This document shows, piece after piece, positions 1 through 7,016 of a stretch of 10,917 nt of DNA (the first letter of the stretch is position 1; the number at the start of each line of letters is the position of its first letter). Where the stretch lies: positions 1 through 10,917 of the forward strand of contig CATMOC010000076.1 of the NCBI GenBank assembly GCA_950071955.1, given 5' to 3'. The notes below the pieces were generated by a model. That model saw nothing but the letters and a program-made list of their open reading frames with translations. It ran no database searches and was not told the origin of the DNA. The position numbers and the translations under genes are program-made. This DNA is from an uncultured Mesorhizobium sp. Its GTDB lineage: Bacteria > Pseudomonadota > Alphaproteobacteria > Rhizobiales > Rhizobiaceae.

Positions 1-2
1 CG

Positions 3-170
3 GTGCTGACCGTGGCCGGAGAGTTGACCGACCTTGGACTGGTGCTGGGCGGCCCTGATGCTGGATTGTTCAGTCTGAATGTCGACACCGCCAGCGACCT
101 GATCATGCTGACGGCTGTGGCCGTTGGCCTGGCCGGCGACTACAACAGCAACGGCATCGTCGATGCGGCC
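3..170 (+). other. Dockerin/planctomycete-type C-terminal segment fused in frame to the monooxygenase
   Basis: Residues 1-56 of the terminal reading frame are unlike a flavin monooxygenase. The run ending LTAVAVGLAGDYNSNGIVDAA has the calcium-loop pattern of type I dockerin repeats (D-x-N-x-N-G-x-x-D). It also matches the GDYN.NG.VDAADY ending that is very common in secreted planctomycete proteins. The codons use more TTG, GGA, AGT, AAT, CCT and GCT than the sequence after position 171. The piece GIVDAAG (nt 153-173) could belong to either family, so the switch probably lies there. It is best read as the tip of a different genome joined through a short shared sequence. A genuine fusion is possible but less likely. 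Confidence 0.6.
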
Positions 171-662
171 GGCGTTATGCGCCCGTTCGACCTCGTCATT
201 CTCGGCACCGGCTACAAGGTTGACCGCTACCTCGCTCCCGCCCATTATGTCGGCCGCGGCGGCGTCACGCTGGAAGAGGCGTGGAGCAAGGACGGGCCGC
301 GCTCCTATCTCGGCATGACGATGCCGGGCTTTCCCAATTTCTTCATGCTGTACGGGCCAGGTAGCCAGGCCCGCGCCGGCGGCCTGCCGTCCTGGATCGA
401 GATCTGGACGCGTTATGTTGCCGACAAGATAGTCCGCATGATCGAGCGCGGCGCGCGCTCGATCGATCTGCGGAAGGAGGCGTTCGACGTCTACAATGCC
501 TCAGTCGACGAGCGAGCCAGCGCGCTATTGTGGGAAACCGACGGCAAGGGCAGCTACTACGTGACGAAGGAAGGCCGATCGATCGTCAACCAGCCGTGGC
601 GCAACTACGAGTACCACGCCGCCATCGTGAAATCCGGACTGGAAGACTACATCGTCCGGTGA
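3..662 (+). CDS. Flavin-containing (Baeyer-Villiger-type) monooxygenase, C-terminal part; 5' end missing
   Basis: The frame is open from the left edge, so the GTG at position 3 need not be a start. From about residue 57 the protein resembles the C-terminal third of 4-hydroxyacetophenone/cyclohexanone-type Baeyer-Villiger monooxygenases. It has the RPFDLVILGTGY motif (residues 60-71), equivalent to the conserved 'ATG' segment, then the PGFPNFFMLYGPGSQ stretch (about 108-122), and a family-typical tail ending in a YYV...NQPW..YEYH pattern. These enzymes use NADPH, FAD and O2 to insert oxygen next to a ketone, giving an ester or lactone. The FAD and NADPH Rossmann motifs and the Baeyer-Villiger fingerprint would lie upstream and are absent. 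Residues 1-56 do not look like this family (see the dockerin-like entry). The gene converges on the acyl-CoA synthetase, 134 bp away. Family is confident; substrate is unknown. Confidence 0.8.
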   Translation: MLTVAGELTDLGLVLGGPDAGLFSLNVDTASDLIMLTAVAVGLAGDYNSNGIVDAAGVMRPFDLVILGTGYKVDRYLAPAHYVGRGGVTLEEAWSKDGPRSYLGMTMPGFPNFFMLYGPGSQARAGGLPSWIEIWTRYVADKIVRMIERGARSIDLRKEAFDVYNASVDERASALLWETDGKGSYYVTKEGRSIVNQPWRNYEYHAAIVKSGLEDYIVR

Positions 663-796
663 CTGCCGCGGCGACGGCGACAATGGAGATCGTGCAGCGA
701 TGCCCGAACGGCGGGCAACTCCACCATGATGGTGATCGAAGGGGAGACTGTATCGATTGCAGTTCACGGGAGTAGTCCGAAGCCGACGAGATTCGA
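663..796. other. Convergent intergenic gap, no clear terminator
   Basis: This 134-bp gap separates the stop codons of two converging genes. The only near-perfect inverted repeat seen is CACCATGATGGTG at 722-734, which has 5-bp arms around a 3-nt loop and no T-tract. No convincing intrinsic terminator or small gene is visible. Confidence 0.4.
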
Positions 797-2404
797 CTAG
801 CCCGGCGGACGGAAATAGCCCGGAATGTCCGCACGTTTGACCTTTCCGGTCGCGGTGCGGGGAAGGTTTTCCTCGGCCATGAAATGGTAGAGGCGCGGTG
901 TCTTGTAGCTGGACAGGGTTTCCCCGAGTGATTTCCGCAACTCCGACTCCAGCACTGCCGTGTCCGTCCCCGGAGACGGAACCACCAGCGCTGCAACGAT
1001 CTCGTTGCGGACGGGGTCGGGCACCGGGACGACGAAGGCGAGTTTCACGCCCGCGTGGCTCATGAGGGTCTCCTCCACTTCCGCAGGGGAGACGCTGATG
1101 CCGCCGCTCTTGATGAGTTCCTTCAGGCGACCCCTGAAATAGAGGTAGCCGTCCTCGTCATACGAGCCAAGGTCGCCGGTCCTGAAGAAGCCGTCTTTCG
1201 TGAACGCGGCTTCATTCTTGTCCTGGTCCTTGTAGTATCCCTTCGTCACGCGTCCGCGCACTTGTATCTCTCCCGTTTCTCCGGGCTTGCACGGCGTCAG
1301 CGTCTGTGGGTCCACGACCCGTTGCTCGACGCCTTCGACCCGCCGGCCGATGCTGGCGTGGACCTTGTCGCGCGGATCGAGCTTCCCATCGGTCAGGTTG
1401 CAGTTGCCGTAGGTTTCCGTCAGGCCGTAGACGTGGCAGATCTCCGTCGCTCCAAGTTCGACGATCCGCTGGATCTGCTCCGGCGTGCCCACGCAGGCAC
1501 CCGACCGCAACGAGGAAAGGTCACGTTCCGGCCAGTCCGGATGTTCGAGCATGGCCTCCGCCATGTTGGGCGAGCCGTGGAATATCGTACACGCCTCAGC
1601 CTCGATCAGTCGCAGCGCTTCCCCGGCCTCGAAATACTCCTGCATGACCACCGCCCCGGCATGCGTCAACGCGTTGAAAAGGATGTTTTCGCAACCGAGC
1701 GCCCAGAACATCGATACGGCGGCCCAGAACCGGTCGCCCGGCACCACATGCATGCGGCTCCCGAGGTGCCACATGTTCTCGATCAGGTGTCGGTGGACGA
1801 GTTGGACGCCCTTCGGGGTCGATGTCGACCCGGACGTGTAGAGGAGGGCGGTCAGGTCGTCCGGTGCGACCGCTGACGCGAGCGCATCGAGTGTCTCGTC
1901 GGTGACCGTGACACCGGCAGCGGTCAGCTCGGCGAAGGAAAGGCTGCCGGCCCGCCCGCGTTCGCCGACGTGGACGAACTTCTCCAGCTTCGGAAGGTTG
2001 TCGGCGAAGGGCTCGAGCCCGGCGAGGATCTCGACGTAGTCGTACTTCAGGAACCGATCGGCATGGATCAGCATCTTCGAGTCGGAATGGTTGAGGATAT
2101 AGGCCAGCTCGGCCCCGGTGACGTAGGTATTGACCGAAACCATCACCGCCCCGATCGAGCAGATGGCGAGGTCGGCCAAGATCCACTCCGCCTTGTTGCC
2201 CATCAGGATCGCTACATGGTCGCCAGGCGCGATGCCGGTTGCCAGCAGACCTTTTGCCACCGCCCTGACTTCCCGCCACAGTTCGCGATACGTGTATCGC
2301 TGGTCACCCGCGACGAGCGCCTCGTAATCGCCATAGCGCTCCCCCTGCTCGGCCAGCAGCGATGGGATCGTGCGAGATTTCGGCATGTCGGCAGGGTTCA
2401 TCAT
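797..2404 (-). CDS. AMP-forming acyl-CoA synthetase (class I adenylate-forming ligase)
   Basis: This 535-residue protein has the usual length for an acyl-CoA ligase, which activates a carboxylic acid with ATP to an acyl-adenylate and then to the CoA thioester. Motifs visible in order are the phosphate-binding loop YTSGSTSTPKG (189-199), YGLTET (326-331), TGD (409-411), the hinge region FRGRLKELIKSGG (423-435) followed by SPAEVEE, and the C-terminal PRTATGKVKR with the expected catalytic Lys521. The phosphate loop has Ser where most relatives have the Gly of TTG. The frame stays open upstream to 2560, but the tandem ATG at 2404/2401 follows AAGGAG at a normal distance, and the upstream extension would overlap the aldehyde dehydrogenase with non-family sequence. 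It lies 58 bp downstream of that gene and is probably co-transcribed. Substrate is unknown; medium-chain, branched or aromatic acids are all possible. It could be annotated as a long-chain-fatty-acid-CoA ligase by similarity only. Confidence 0.93.
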   Translation of the reverse strand: MMNPADMPKSRTIPSLLAEQGERYGDYEALVAGDQRYTYRELWREVRAVAKGLLATGIAPGDHVAILMGNKAEWILADLAICSIGAVMVSVNTYVTGAELAYILNHSDSKMLIHADRFLKYDYVEILAGLEPFADNLPKLEKFVHVGERGRAGSLSFAELTAAGVTVTDETLDALASAVAPDDLTALLYTSGSTSTPKGVQLVHRHLIENMWHLGSRMHVVPGDRFWAAVSMFWALGCENILFNALTHAGAVVMQEYFEAGEALRLIEAEACTIFHGSPNMAEAMLEHPDWPERDLSSLRSGACVGTPEQIQRIVELGATEICHVYGLTETYGNCNLTDGKLDPRDKVHASIGRRVEGVEQRVVDPQTLTPCKPGETGEIQVRGRVTKGYYKDQDKNEAAFTKDGFFRTGDLGSYDEDGYLYFRGRLKELIKSGGISVSPAEVEETLMSHAGVKLAFVVPVPDPVRNEIVAALVVPSPGTDTAVLESELRKSLGETLSSYKTPRLYHFMAEENLPRTATGKVKRADIPGYFRPPG

Positions 2405-2462
2405 CCCGTCCCGTCTCCTTCCATGGATCGGCCGGACACGAGACGCCCGGCGGATCCCGCCG

Positions 2463-3896
2463 TCATCCGGGCGCGTGCGATACGAGCTTTGTCGCCAGAT
2501 AGGCCTCGACGGCTTCCGGCCCGCCCTCCGATCCGTAGCCGGAATCCTTGACCCCGCCAAAGGGCAGTTCCGCTAGCGCCAGACCGAAATGGTTTACCGA
2601 GAGCATTCCCGTCTCGACTTCCTCGTCGAGCCGTTTGCGGGTTTCCAGCGACCGCGTGAAGGCGTAGGCGGCCAGTCCGTAGGGCAGGCGGTTGGCTTCC
2701 TCGATCGCGTCGTCCACGGAGGAGAACCTCGAAACGAGAGCCACCGGACCGAACGGTTCCTCGTTCATGGCCCGCGCGTCGCGCGGCACGTCCGCAAGGA
2801 TGGTCGGTTCGTAATAGTAGCCCTTGTTGCCGATCCGGTTGCCGCCGCCGACGAGCGTCGCGCCTCTGGACATGGCATCGCCGACGAACGCCTCGACCGC
2901 ATCGCGTCGCCGGTCGTTGGCGAGCGCTCCCATCGTGACGCCGTCCACCGCGCCGTCGCCGACCTTGATCTTCGCCACGTTTTCCCTGAACCGCGACAGG
3001 AACTCGTCGTGGACTTCGTCCTGGATGAGGAAACGCGTCGGCGCGATACAGACCTGGCCGGCGTTGCGGAACTTTGAGCCGGCGAGCACCGCCACGGCCT
3101 TGTCGAGATCGGCGTCGGCAAAGACCATCGACGGCGCATGGCCGCCGAGTTCCATCGTGGTGCGCTTCATGTGACTGCCCGCGAGTGCGGCAAGGTGCTT
3201 GCCGACCACGGTCGAACCGGTGAACGAGATCTTCCGGATGACCGGGCTTGCGATCAGGAACTCCGATATCTCGGCCGGAACGCCGTAGACAAGGTTCAGG
3301 ACCCCGGCCGGCAGGCCCGCATCCTCGAGCGCCTTCGCCAGCGCCGCCGGAGAGGCCGGCGTCTCTTCGGGCGGCTTGATGATTACCGAGCATCCCGCTG
3401 CCAGCGCCGCGCCGATCTTCCGGGCAGCCTGGCTTACGGGAAAGTTCCAGGGCGTGAAGGCAGCCACGGGACCGACCGGCTCCTTCAGCACCAGCTGCGA
3501 TACCCCTGCGACACGCGCTGGGACTATCCGCCCGTAGGTGCGTCGCGCCTCTTCCGCGCACCATTCGAGGATCTCGGACGAAGCGGCGAGTTCCGCCCTC
3601 GCTTCGGCTATGGGCTTGCCCTGTTCGGCCGTCATCACCGCGGCGATCGCCCCGGCGCGCTCCCGCAGCAGGGCCGCGGCGCGGCGAAGCGTGTCAGAAC
3701 GCACGAGCGGCGAGGTCCGTCGCCACGTCCGGAAACCCTTGTCGGCTGCCTCGACCGCCGCCTCGAGGTCTTCGGTGCCGGCGTGGGCGACCTTTCCGAT
3801 CTCCTCCTCGGTAGCGGGATTGACGACTGGCAAGGTCCGGCCCGACCGCGAGCCGGTCCATACGCCGCCGATGAAGAGTCTGGTGTCCGGATACAT
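2463..3896 (-). CDS. NAD(P)-dependent aldehyde dehydrogenase, succinate-semialdehyde dehydrogenase-like
   Basis: A full-length 477-residue aldehyde dehydrogenase that oxidises an aldehyde to its acid with NAD(P)+. All core elements are present: the oxyanion Asn in FTPWNFP (N151), the cofactor Lys in VIIKPPEETP (K174), FTGS (225-228), the general base Glu in MELGGHAP (E249), the nucleophile Cys in NAGQVCIAPTR (C283), and EEPFGPV (379-385). The overall pattern is closest to the GabD/succinate-semialdehyde group, but substrate specificity cannot be read from it. The ATG at 3896 is preceded by AAAGGAG with 7-nt spacing, a strong ribosome site. It is the first gene of a minus-strand pair with the acyl-CoA synthetase, so the acid it produces could be the synthetase's substrate. 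It is transcribed away from the DUF35/thiolase unit across a shared control region. Confidence 0.95.
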   Translation of the reverse strand: MYPDTRLFIGGVWTGSRSGRTLPVVNPATEEEIGKVAHAGTEDLEAAVEAADKGFRTWRRTSPLVRSDTLRRAAALLRERAGAIAAVMTAEQGKPIAEARAELAASSEILEWCAEEARRTYGRIVPARVAGVSQLVLKEPVGPVAAFTPWNFPVSQAARKIGAALAAGCSVIIKPPEETPASPAALAKALEDAGLPAGVLNLVYGVPAEISEFLIASPVIRKISFTGSTVVGKHLAALAGSHMKRTTMELGGHAPSMVFADADLDKAVAVLAGSKFRNAGQVCIAPTRFLIQDEVHDEFLSRFRENVAKIKVGDGAVDGVTMGALANDRRRDAVEAFVGDAMSRGATLVGGGNRIGNKGYYYEPTILADVPRDARAMNEEPFGPVALVSRFSSVDDAIEEANRLPYGLAAYAFTRSLETRKRLDEEVETGMLSVNHFGLALAELPFGGVKDSGYGSEGGPEAVEAYLATKLVSHAPG

Positions 3897-3960
3897 TGGA
3901 TTTCTCCTTTTTCGCGGCCGCAGCGGGCTGCGCCGGGCTTTGCGGACGTCGACGATGCGA

Positions 3961-3975
3961 CGGCGCGTCGCGCCG
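3961..3975. promoter_or_regulatory. Perfect 15-bp inverted repeat upstream of the aldehyde dehydrogenase
   Basis: CGGCGCG and CGCGCCG form exact 7-bp arms around a single T. The axis is about 72 bp upstream of the aldehyde dehydrogenase start. A one-base centre is too tight for an RNA hairpin with all pairs formed, so a dimeric-regulator operator is the better reading. In DNA this GC-rich it could also be chance. Confidence 0.3.
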
Positions 3976-4123
3976 CTCGTGCCCGGCGGGGACGTCTGGC
4001 ACCCGTGACGCGCTGTTTTGTCCGCACAGTATTAGGAACCGGACCGGCACAGTGCACCTGGGCCCGCTGGATATCAGCTATGCACCCCTCCTGGCCTAGG
4101 CACATGCGGCACCGTCTCGATGC

Positions 4124-4136
4124 GACCGGCCCGGTC
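4124..4136. promoter_or_regulatory. Perfect 13-bp inverted repeat in the divergent region
   Basis: GACCGG and CCGGTC are exact 6-bp arms around one C, near the middle of the divergent region. It is a possible operator, weak because CCGG-rich palindromes are common in such sequence. Confidence 0.2.
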
Positions 4137-4341
4137 CGATCAGCGCGTTTGCGGATTCCTGAACGTATGGCGACTGCGCTCCAGTTCCCGCGGCGTGGGA
4201 GCTGCCGTCTTCGACCGAGGCGCACTCGTCAAGTGTGGAATCGCGAGAACGGTTCGCGCTGGACGCCCTCCTCATAACTGCTATCGACATCGACACCTTT
4301 CGATGCGCTCATGCCGCCGGTATCGTGAGCGTTCACATGAT

Positions 4342-4359
4342 GGCCGGCACCTGCCGGCC
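4342..4359 (+). promoter_or_regulatory. GC-only hairpin just upstream of the DUF35 gene
   Basis: GGCCGGC and GCCGGCC are exact 7-bp arms with a 4-nt ACCT loop, so the transcript could fold a very stable stem. It ends 31 bp before the ATG at 4391 and has no following T-run, so it is not a classical terminator. It may be a leader-RNA element affecting translation or stability, or an operator. Confidence 0.35.
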
Positions 4360-4390
4360 TCCCGACCCATACCCGCCCTGAAGGCCCGTG

Positions 4391-4810
4391 ATGGCTTACC
4401 TGCCCGACGATACGCCGCTGCCTGAACCGACGCCCGACGACTATCCCTATTGGGAATCGCACGCCGCGCGCGAACTGCGGATCCAGCAATGCGCCGATTG
4501 CGGAACGTTTCGGCATCCTCCCGTTCCGCTTTGCTCGCGCTGCGCAAGCAGCAATGTGACGTGGACCCAAGTCTCAGGGCGGGGCGAGGTTTTTTCCTAC
4601 GTCGTCGTCCACTACGCGACCCATCCCGCGCTGAAGCAGGCCGTGCCCTACAACGTCGCCGTGGTGATGCTGGAGGACGCAAGTGACGTCCGCCTGGTCT
4701 CGAACGTCGTGGACGCCGCGCCGGAGGAGATGCGGATTGGCCTCAAGGTGGAGCTCTTCTGGGACGCCGTCCCGGGGGATACCTTTCTGCCGCGCTTTCG
4801 CAAGGCCTGA
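4391..4810 (+). CDS. Zn-ribbon/OB-fold DUF35 protein, partner of a thiolase-fold enzyme
   Basis: A 139-residue protein with the two-part build of the DUF35 family. An N-terminal helix with the typical PYWES segment is followed by a rubredoxin-like zinc ribbon with C34-x2-C37-x10-C48-x2-C51, then an OB fold from about residue 59 (GRGEVFSYVVVHY...). The family has no catalytic activity known to me. Its members bind thiolase-superfamily enzymes and are thought to help hold the acyl-CoA; in steroid side-chain breakdown a DUF35 domain is required by the aldolase Ltp2. The gene lies 34 bp before a thiolase-fold gene, as expected for such a pair. ATG 4391 is chosen over the GTG just before it because GAAGG sits 6 nt upstream of the ATG; this site is weak. 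Confidence 0.92.
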   Translation: MAYLPDDTPLPEPTPDDYPYWESHAARELRIQQCADCGTFRHPPVPLCSRCASSNVTWTQVSGRGEVFSYVVVHYATHPALKQAVPYNVAVVMLEDASDVRLVSNVVDAAPEEMRIGLKVELFWDAVPGDTFLPRFRKA

Positions 4811-4844
4811 CCCGCCCGTCGCAAACAGGAAGAGAGGACATTGG

Positions 4845-6041
4845 ATGACAACGGCCAGGCCGGAGGAAGTCGCCGCATTCGCCGACAGCTGCGCCATAGC
4901 TGGCATCGGGCAGACGGAGTTTGCCAAACGCGGCGGGATCACCGACAGGACCGAATTCCATCTGTGCTGCGAGGCGATCCGCATGGCGGCCGAGGACGCA
5001 GGCCTCGACGTGCACGACATCGACGGCTTCGCCTCCTACGGCCCGGAGCGGCACGAGCCGGTTCTGCTGCAGGTGGCGCTCGGCATCCCGGAGATACGCT
5101 TCTCCAATCTGGTCTGGGGCGCAGGCGGCGGCGGCTGCACCGGGGCGGTGATGAACGCCGCGCTGGCGGTTCACGCCGGCATCTGCAAGCACGTCGCGGT
5201 CTACCGTTCGCTCTGCCAAGGGCAGTACCATCGCTACGGCCAGTACAATCCCGGTGCCGTCGGCGGAAGCTACATGGCGCCGTTCGGCCTGATGAGCCCG
5301 GGCCAGAAGACCGCGCTGCCCTTCCGGCGCCACATGCATGTCTACGGCACGCCGGTCGAGGCGCTCGGGCATGTCGCCGTCACGTTCCGGGAACACGCCC
5401 AGACGAACCCCGCCGCGCTGATGTACGGCAAGCCCATGACGCTCGAGGACCATGCGAATTCGCGCATGATCGTCGACCCGTACCGTCTTTACGACTGCTG
5501 TCTCGAAACCGACGGCGCGGCGGCGATCATCGTCACGTCCAAGGAGCGCGCTAGGGATCTTCGCCAGAAGCCGACCCGAATTCTCGCGGCGGTCCAGGCC
5601 AGCGGCGAAGGATGGGGCATGGGTCCGATGGGCTCCAACAACATGCCCGTCGAAACCTATCACACCACCAATGCGCAGCCCGTCGCCCGACACCTCTTTC
5701 CGATGGCCGGGATCTCCCCGCAGGACCTCGACTGCGCCCAGATCTACGATGCGTTCTCGTCCATCGTGATCATGGCGCTTGAGGACTACGGCGTGTGCGA
5801 ACCCGGCGAAGGCGCCGATTTCGTCATGCAGGGAAACCTGCGGCGCGACGGTGGCAAGCTGCCGACCAACACGGCCGGCGGCCTTCTTTCCGAGGGATAC
5901 CTACAGGGCTTCAACCTGATCCCCGAAGCCGTCCGCCAGATGCGCGGCACGTCGCTCAACCAGGTTGCCGACGCCGAGACATGCCTCGTCACCTCCGGGG
6001 GCGGGGGCGGGCACAAGAGCGCGCTGATCCTCGCCGTATGA
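4845..6041 (+). CDS. Thiolase-superfamily, lipid-transfer (SCP-x/Ltp2)-like protein; probable CoA-dependent aldolase or non-thiolytic lyase
   Basis: A 398-residue protein of the family usually labelled 'thiolase' or 'acetyl-CoA acetyltransferase' beside DUF35 genes. Family marks are the N-terminal AIAGIGQTEF (17-26), IYDAFSS (300-306), LEDYGVCEPGEGADF (312-326), PTNTAGGLLSEGY (340-352) and the C-terminal TSGGGGGH (383-390). Canonical thiolases carry a nucleophilic Cys in a CxSG motif, a GHP His and a late Cys. By my alignment the first is Gly (the GGGGCTGAV segment has its Cys98 three residues later), GHP becomes AGG, and the late Cys becomes Thr/Ser. Tyr301 and Tyr352 are placed roughly as the two tyrosines I recall as catalytic in Ltp2. 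This favours retro-aldol C-C cleavage of a CoA-bound substrate over thiolysis, by inference. The ATG at 4845 follows GAGAGGA; the longer open frame upstream overlaps the DUF35 gene and is not family-like. Confidence 0.88.
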   Translation: MTTARPEEVAAFADSCAIAGIGQTEFAKRGGITDRTEFHLCCEAIRMAAEDAGLDVHDIDGFASYGPERHEPVLLQVALGIPEIRFSNLVWGAGGGGCTGAVMNAALAVHAGICKHVAVYRSLCQGQYHRYGQYNPGAVGGSYMAPFGLMSPGQKTALPFRRHMHVYGTPVEALGHVAVTFREHAQTNPAALMYGKPMTLEDHANSRMIVDPYRLYDCCLETDGAAAIIVTSKERARDLRQKPTRILAAVQASGEGWGMGPMGSNNMPVETYHTTNAQPVARHLFPMAGISPQDLDCAQIYDAFSSIVIMALEDYGVCEPGEGADFVMQGNLRRDGGKLPTNTAGGLLSEGYLQGFNLIPEAVRQMRGTSLNQVADAETCLVTSGGGGGHKSALILAV

Positions 6042-6931
6042 ACGGGAGCGAACGAACCATGGCCCCCGCCGTGCAGGTGCTTTGCGATGCCGTCGCCGAC
6101 CTCGGCGAAGGTCCGCTCTGGTCGGGGGACGAGAACGCCCTCTACTGGCTCGATATGACCAATCGCGTCATCTGGCGCCACGAGGTGGGCCGCAATGAGA
6201 CACGCTCCTATAAGGTGACGGGCATCCCGACGGCGATGGCGTTGCGCGCGCGGGGTGGTCTTATCCTGGCTCTCCGCAACGGATTCGCGTTCCTTGACAC
6301 GGCGACGGGCGAGGAACGGCGATTCGAGGTCGATGTCGATTTCAGCCGCGAACGCTTCAACGATGCCAAATGCGACCGGCGCGGCCGGTTCTTCGTCGGA
6401 AGCATGGACAAGTCTTGGAAGGAGCCGATCGGCGGTCTCTGGCGCCTCGATCCGGATCTTTCGCTCCACCGCGTCGACGATGGAATCTTGGTAGGCAACG
6501 GCATGGCGTTTTCGCCCGACGACACGGTGCTGTATTTTTCCGATTCCCGGACAGGCTACGTCTATGCCTACGACTATGACATCGAGACCGGCTTGCCGGC
6601 GAACCGGCGTGTGCATCTCGATTTCCGCGGTCGGACAGCTCACCCCGACGGCTGCACGGTCGACGACGAAGGCTGCCTGTGGATCGCGGAACTGGGAACG
6701 GGCGCTGTCGGCCGCTACGCGCCAGACGGCACCCGGATCGGGGAGATTCACGTACCGACGACACGGGTGACCTCCGTCGCATTCGGCGGCACCGACCTTC
6801 GCACGCTCTACGTGACCTCGATGCAGTACGGTTTGAGCGAGGCCCAGCTGGCCGCCGAGACGGATGCCGGCCGCACTTTCCATACGCGGCCCGGCGCGAC
6901 CGGACTGGCCGAACCGAAATTCGCGGGTTAG
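6038..6931 (+). CDS. SMP-30/gluconolactonase/LRE-like lactone hydrolase
   Basis: A 297-residue six-bladed beta-propeller enzyme of the SMP-30/gluconolaconase-like family, metal-dependent hydrolases that open sugar and other lactones. The expected metal ligands are visible: Glu24 in LGEGPLW, Asn108 in RFNDAKCD, Asn154 in GNGMAFSPD and Asp204 in HPDGCTVDD. No signal peptide is seen, so it is probably cytoplasmic. The ATG at 6038 overlaps the thiolase-fold stop as ATGA, which points to translational coupling. A second ATG at 6059 has GGGAG about 10 nt upstream and would give 290 residues, closer to where family similarity begins; either start is possible. Its position in a tight operon suggests hydrolysis of a lactone intermediate, perhaps one made by a Baeyer-Villiger enzyme, but the substrate is unknown. 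Confidence 0.9.
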   Translation: MNGSERTMAPAVQVLCDAVADLGEGPLWSGDENALYWLDMTNRVIWRHEVGRNETRSYKVTGIPTAMALRARGGLILALRNGFAFLDTATGEERRFEVDVDFSRERFNDAKCDRRGRFFVGSMDKSWKEPIGGLWRLDPDLSLHRVDDGILVGNGMAFSPDDTVLYFSDSRTGYVYAYDYDIETGLPANRRVHLDFRGRTAHPDGCTVDDEGCLWIAELGTGAVGRYAPDGTRIGEIHVPTTRVTSVAFGGTDLRTLYVTSMQYGLSEAQLAAETDAGRTFHTRPGATGLAEPKFAG

Positions 6932-6968
6932 CCCCGCGCTCCTTTTCAGCAGTTCCGACGCGAAACGT

Positions 6969-6994
6969 GTGCCCCAGGGTCGGCGGCCTGGCAC
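6969..6994. terminator. Possible bidirectional terminator-like hairpin
   Basis: The 85-bp gap between two converging genes holds GTG-CC-CCAGG (6969-6978) facing CCTGG-CAC (6987-6994). This gives an 8-bp stem with a 2-nt bulge and an 8-nt loop. No T-tract follows on either strand, so intrinsic termination is only a guess from location and structure. Confidence 0.3.
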
Positions 6995-7016
6995 TCCCCC
7001 AATGAGATGCGCGGCG

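Larger units (their letters stand above)
3897..4390. promoter_or_regulatory. Divergent control region between the aldehyde dehydrogenase and DUF35 units
   Basis: This 494-bp region lies between the start codons of two divergent units, so it must hold both promoters. No gene of credible composition was found in it, and no sigma-70 boxes of good quality could be assigned. It contains several GC-rich inverted repeats, listed separately, that could be operators or RNA hairpins. A GAAGG at 4380-4384 is a weak ribosome site for the plus-strand gene. Confidence 0.5.

Noticed and set aside
722..734. CACCATGATGGTG as a terminator between converging genes
   Set aside because: It has only a 5-bp stem with a 3-nt loop and no T-run, which is too weak to call.
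1055..1876. 273-codon plus-strand frame inside the acyl-CoA synthetase
   Set aside because: It is antisense to conserved ligase motifs and lacks motifs of its own, so it is a composition artefact.
2405..2560. 52-residue N-terminal extension of the acyl-CoA synthetase
   Set aside because: It overlaps the end of the aldehyde dehydrogenase gene, is Arg/Pro-rich and not family-like, and a good ribosome site precedes the ATG pair at 2404/2401.
2401..3564. 387-codon minus-strand frame overlapping the aldehyde dehydrogenase
   Set aside because: It is out of frame with a clear aldehyde dehydrogenase carrying all catalytic residues. Its product is Arg/Gly-rich low-complexity sequence, as expected of a shifted frame.
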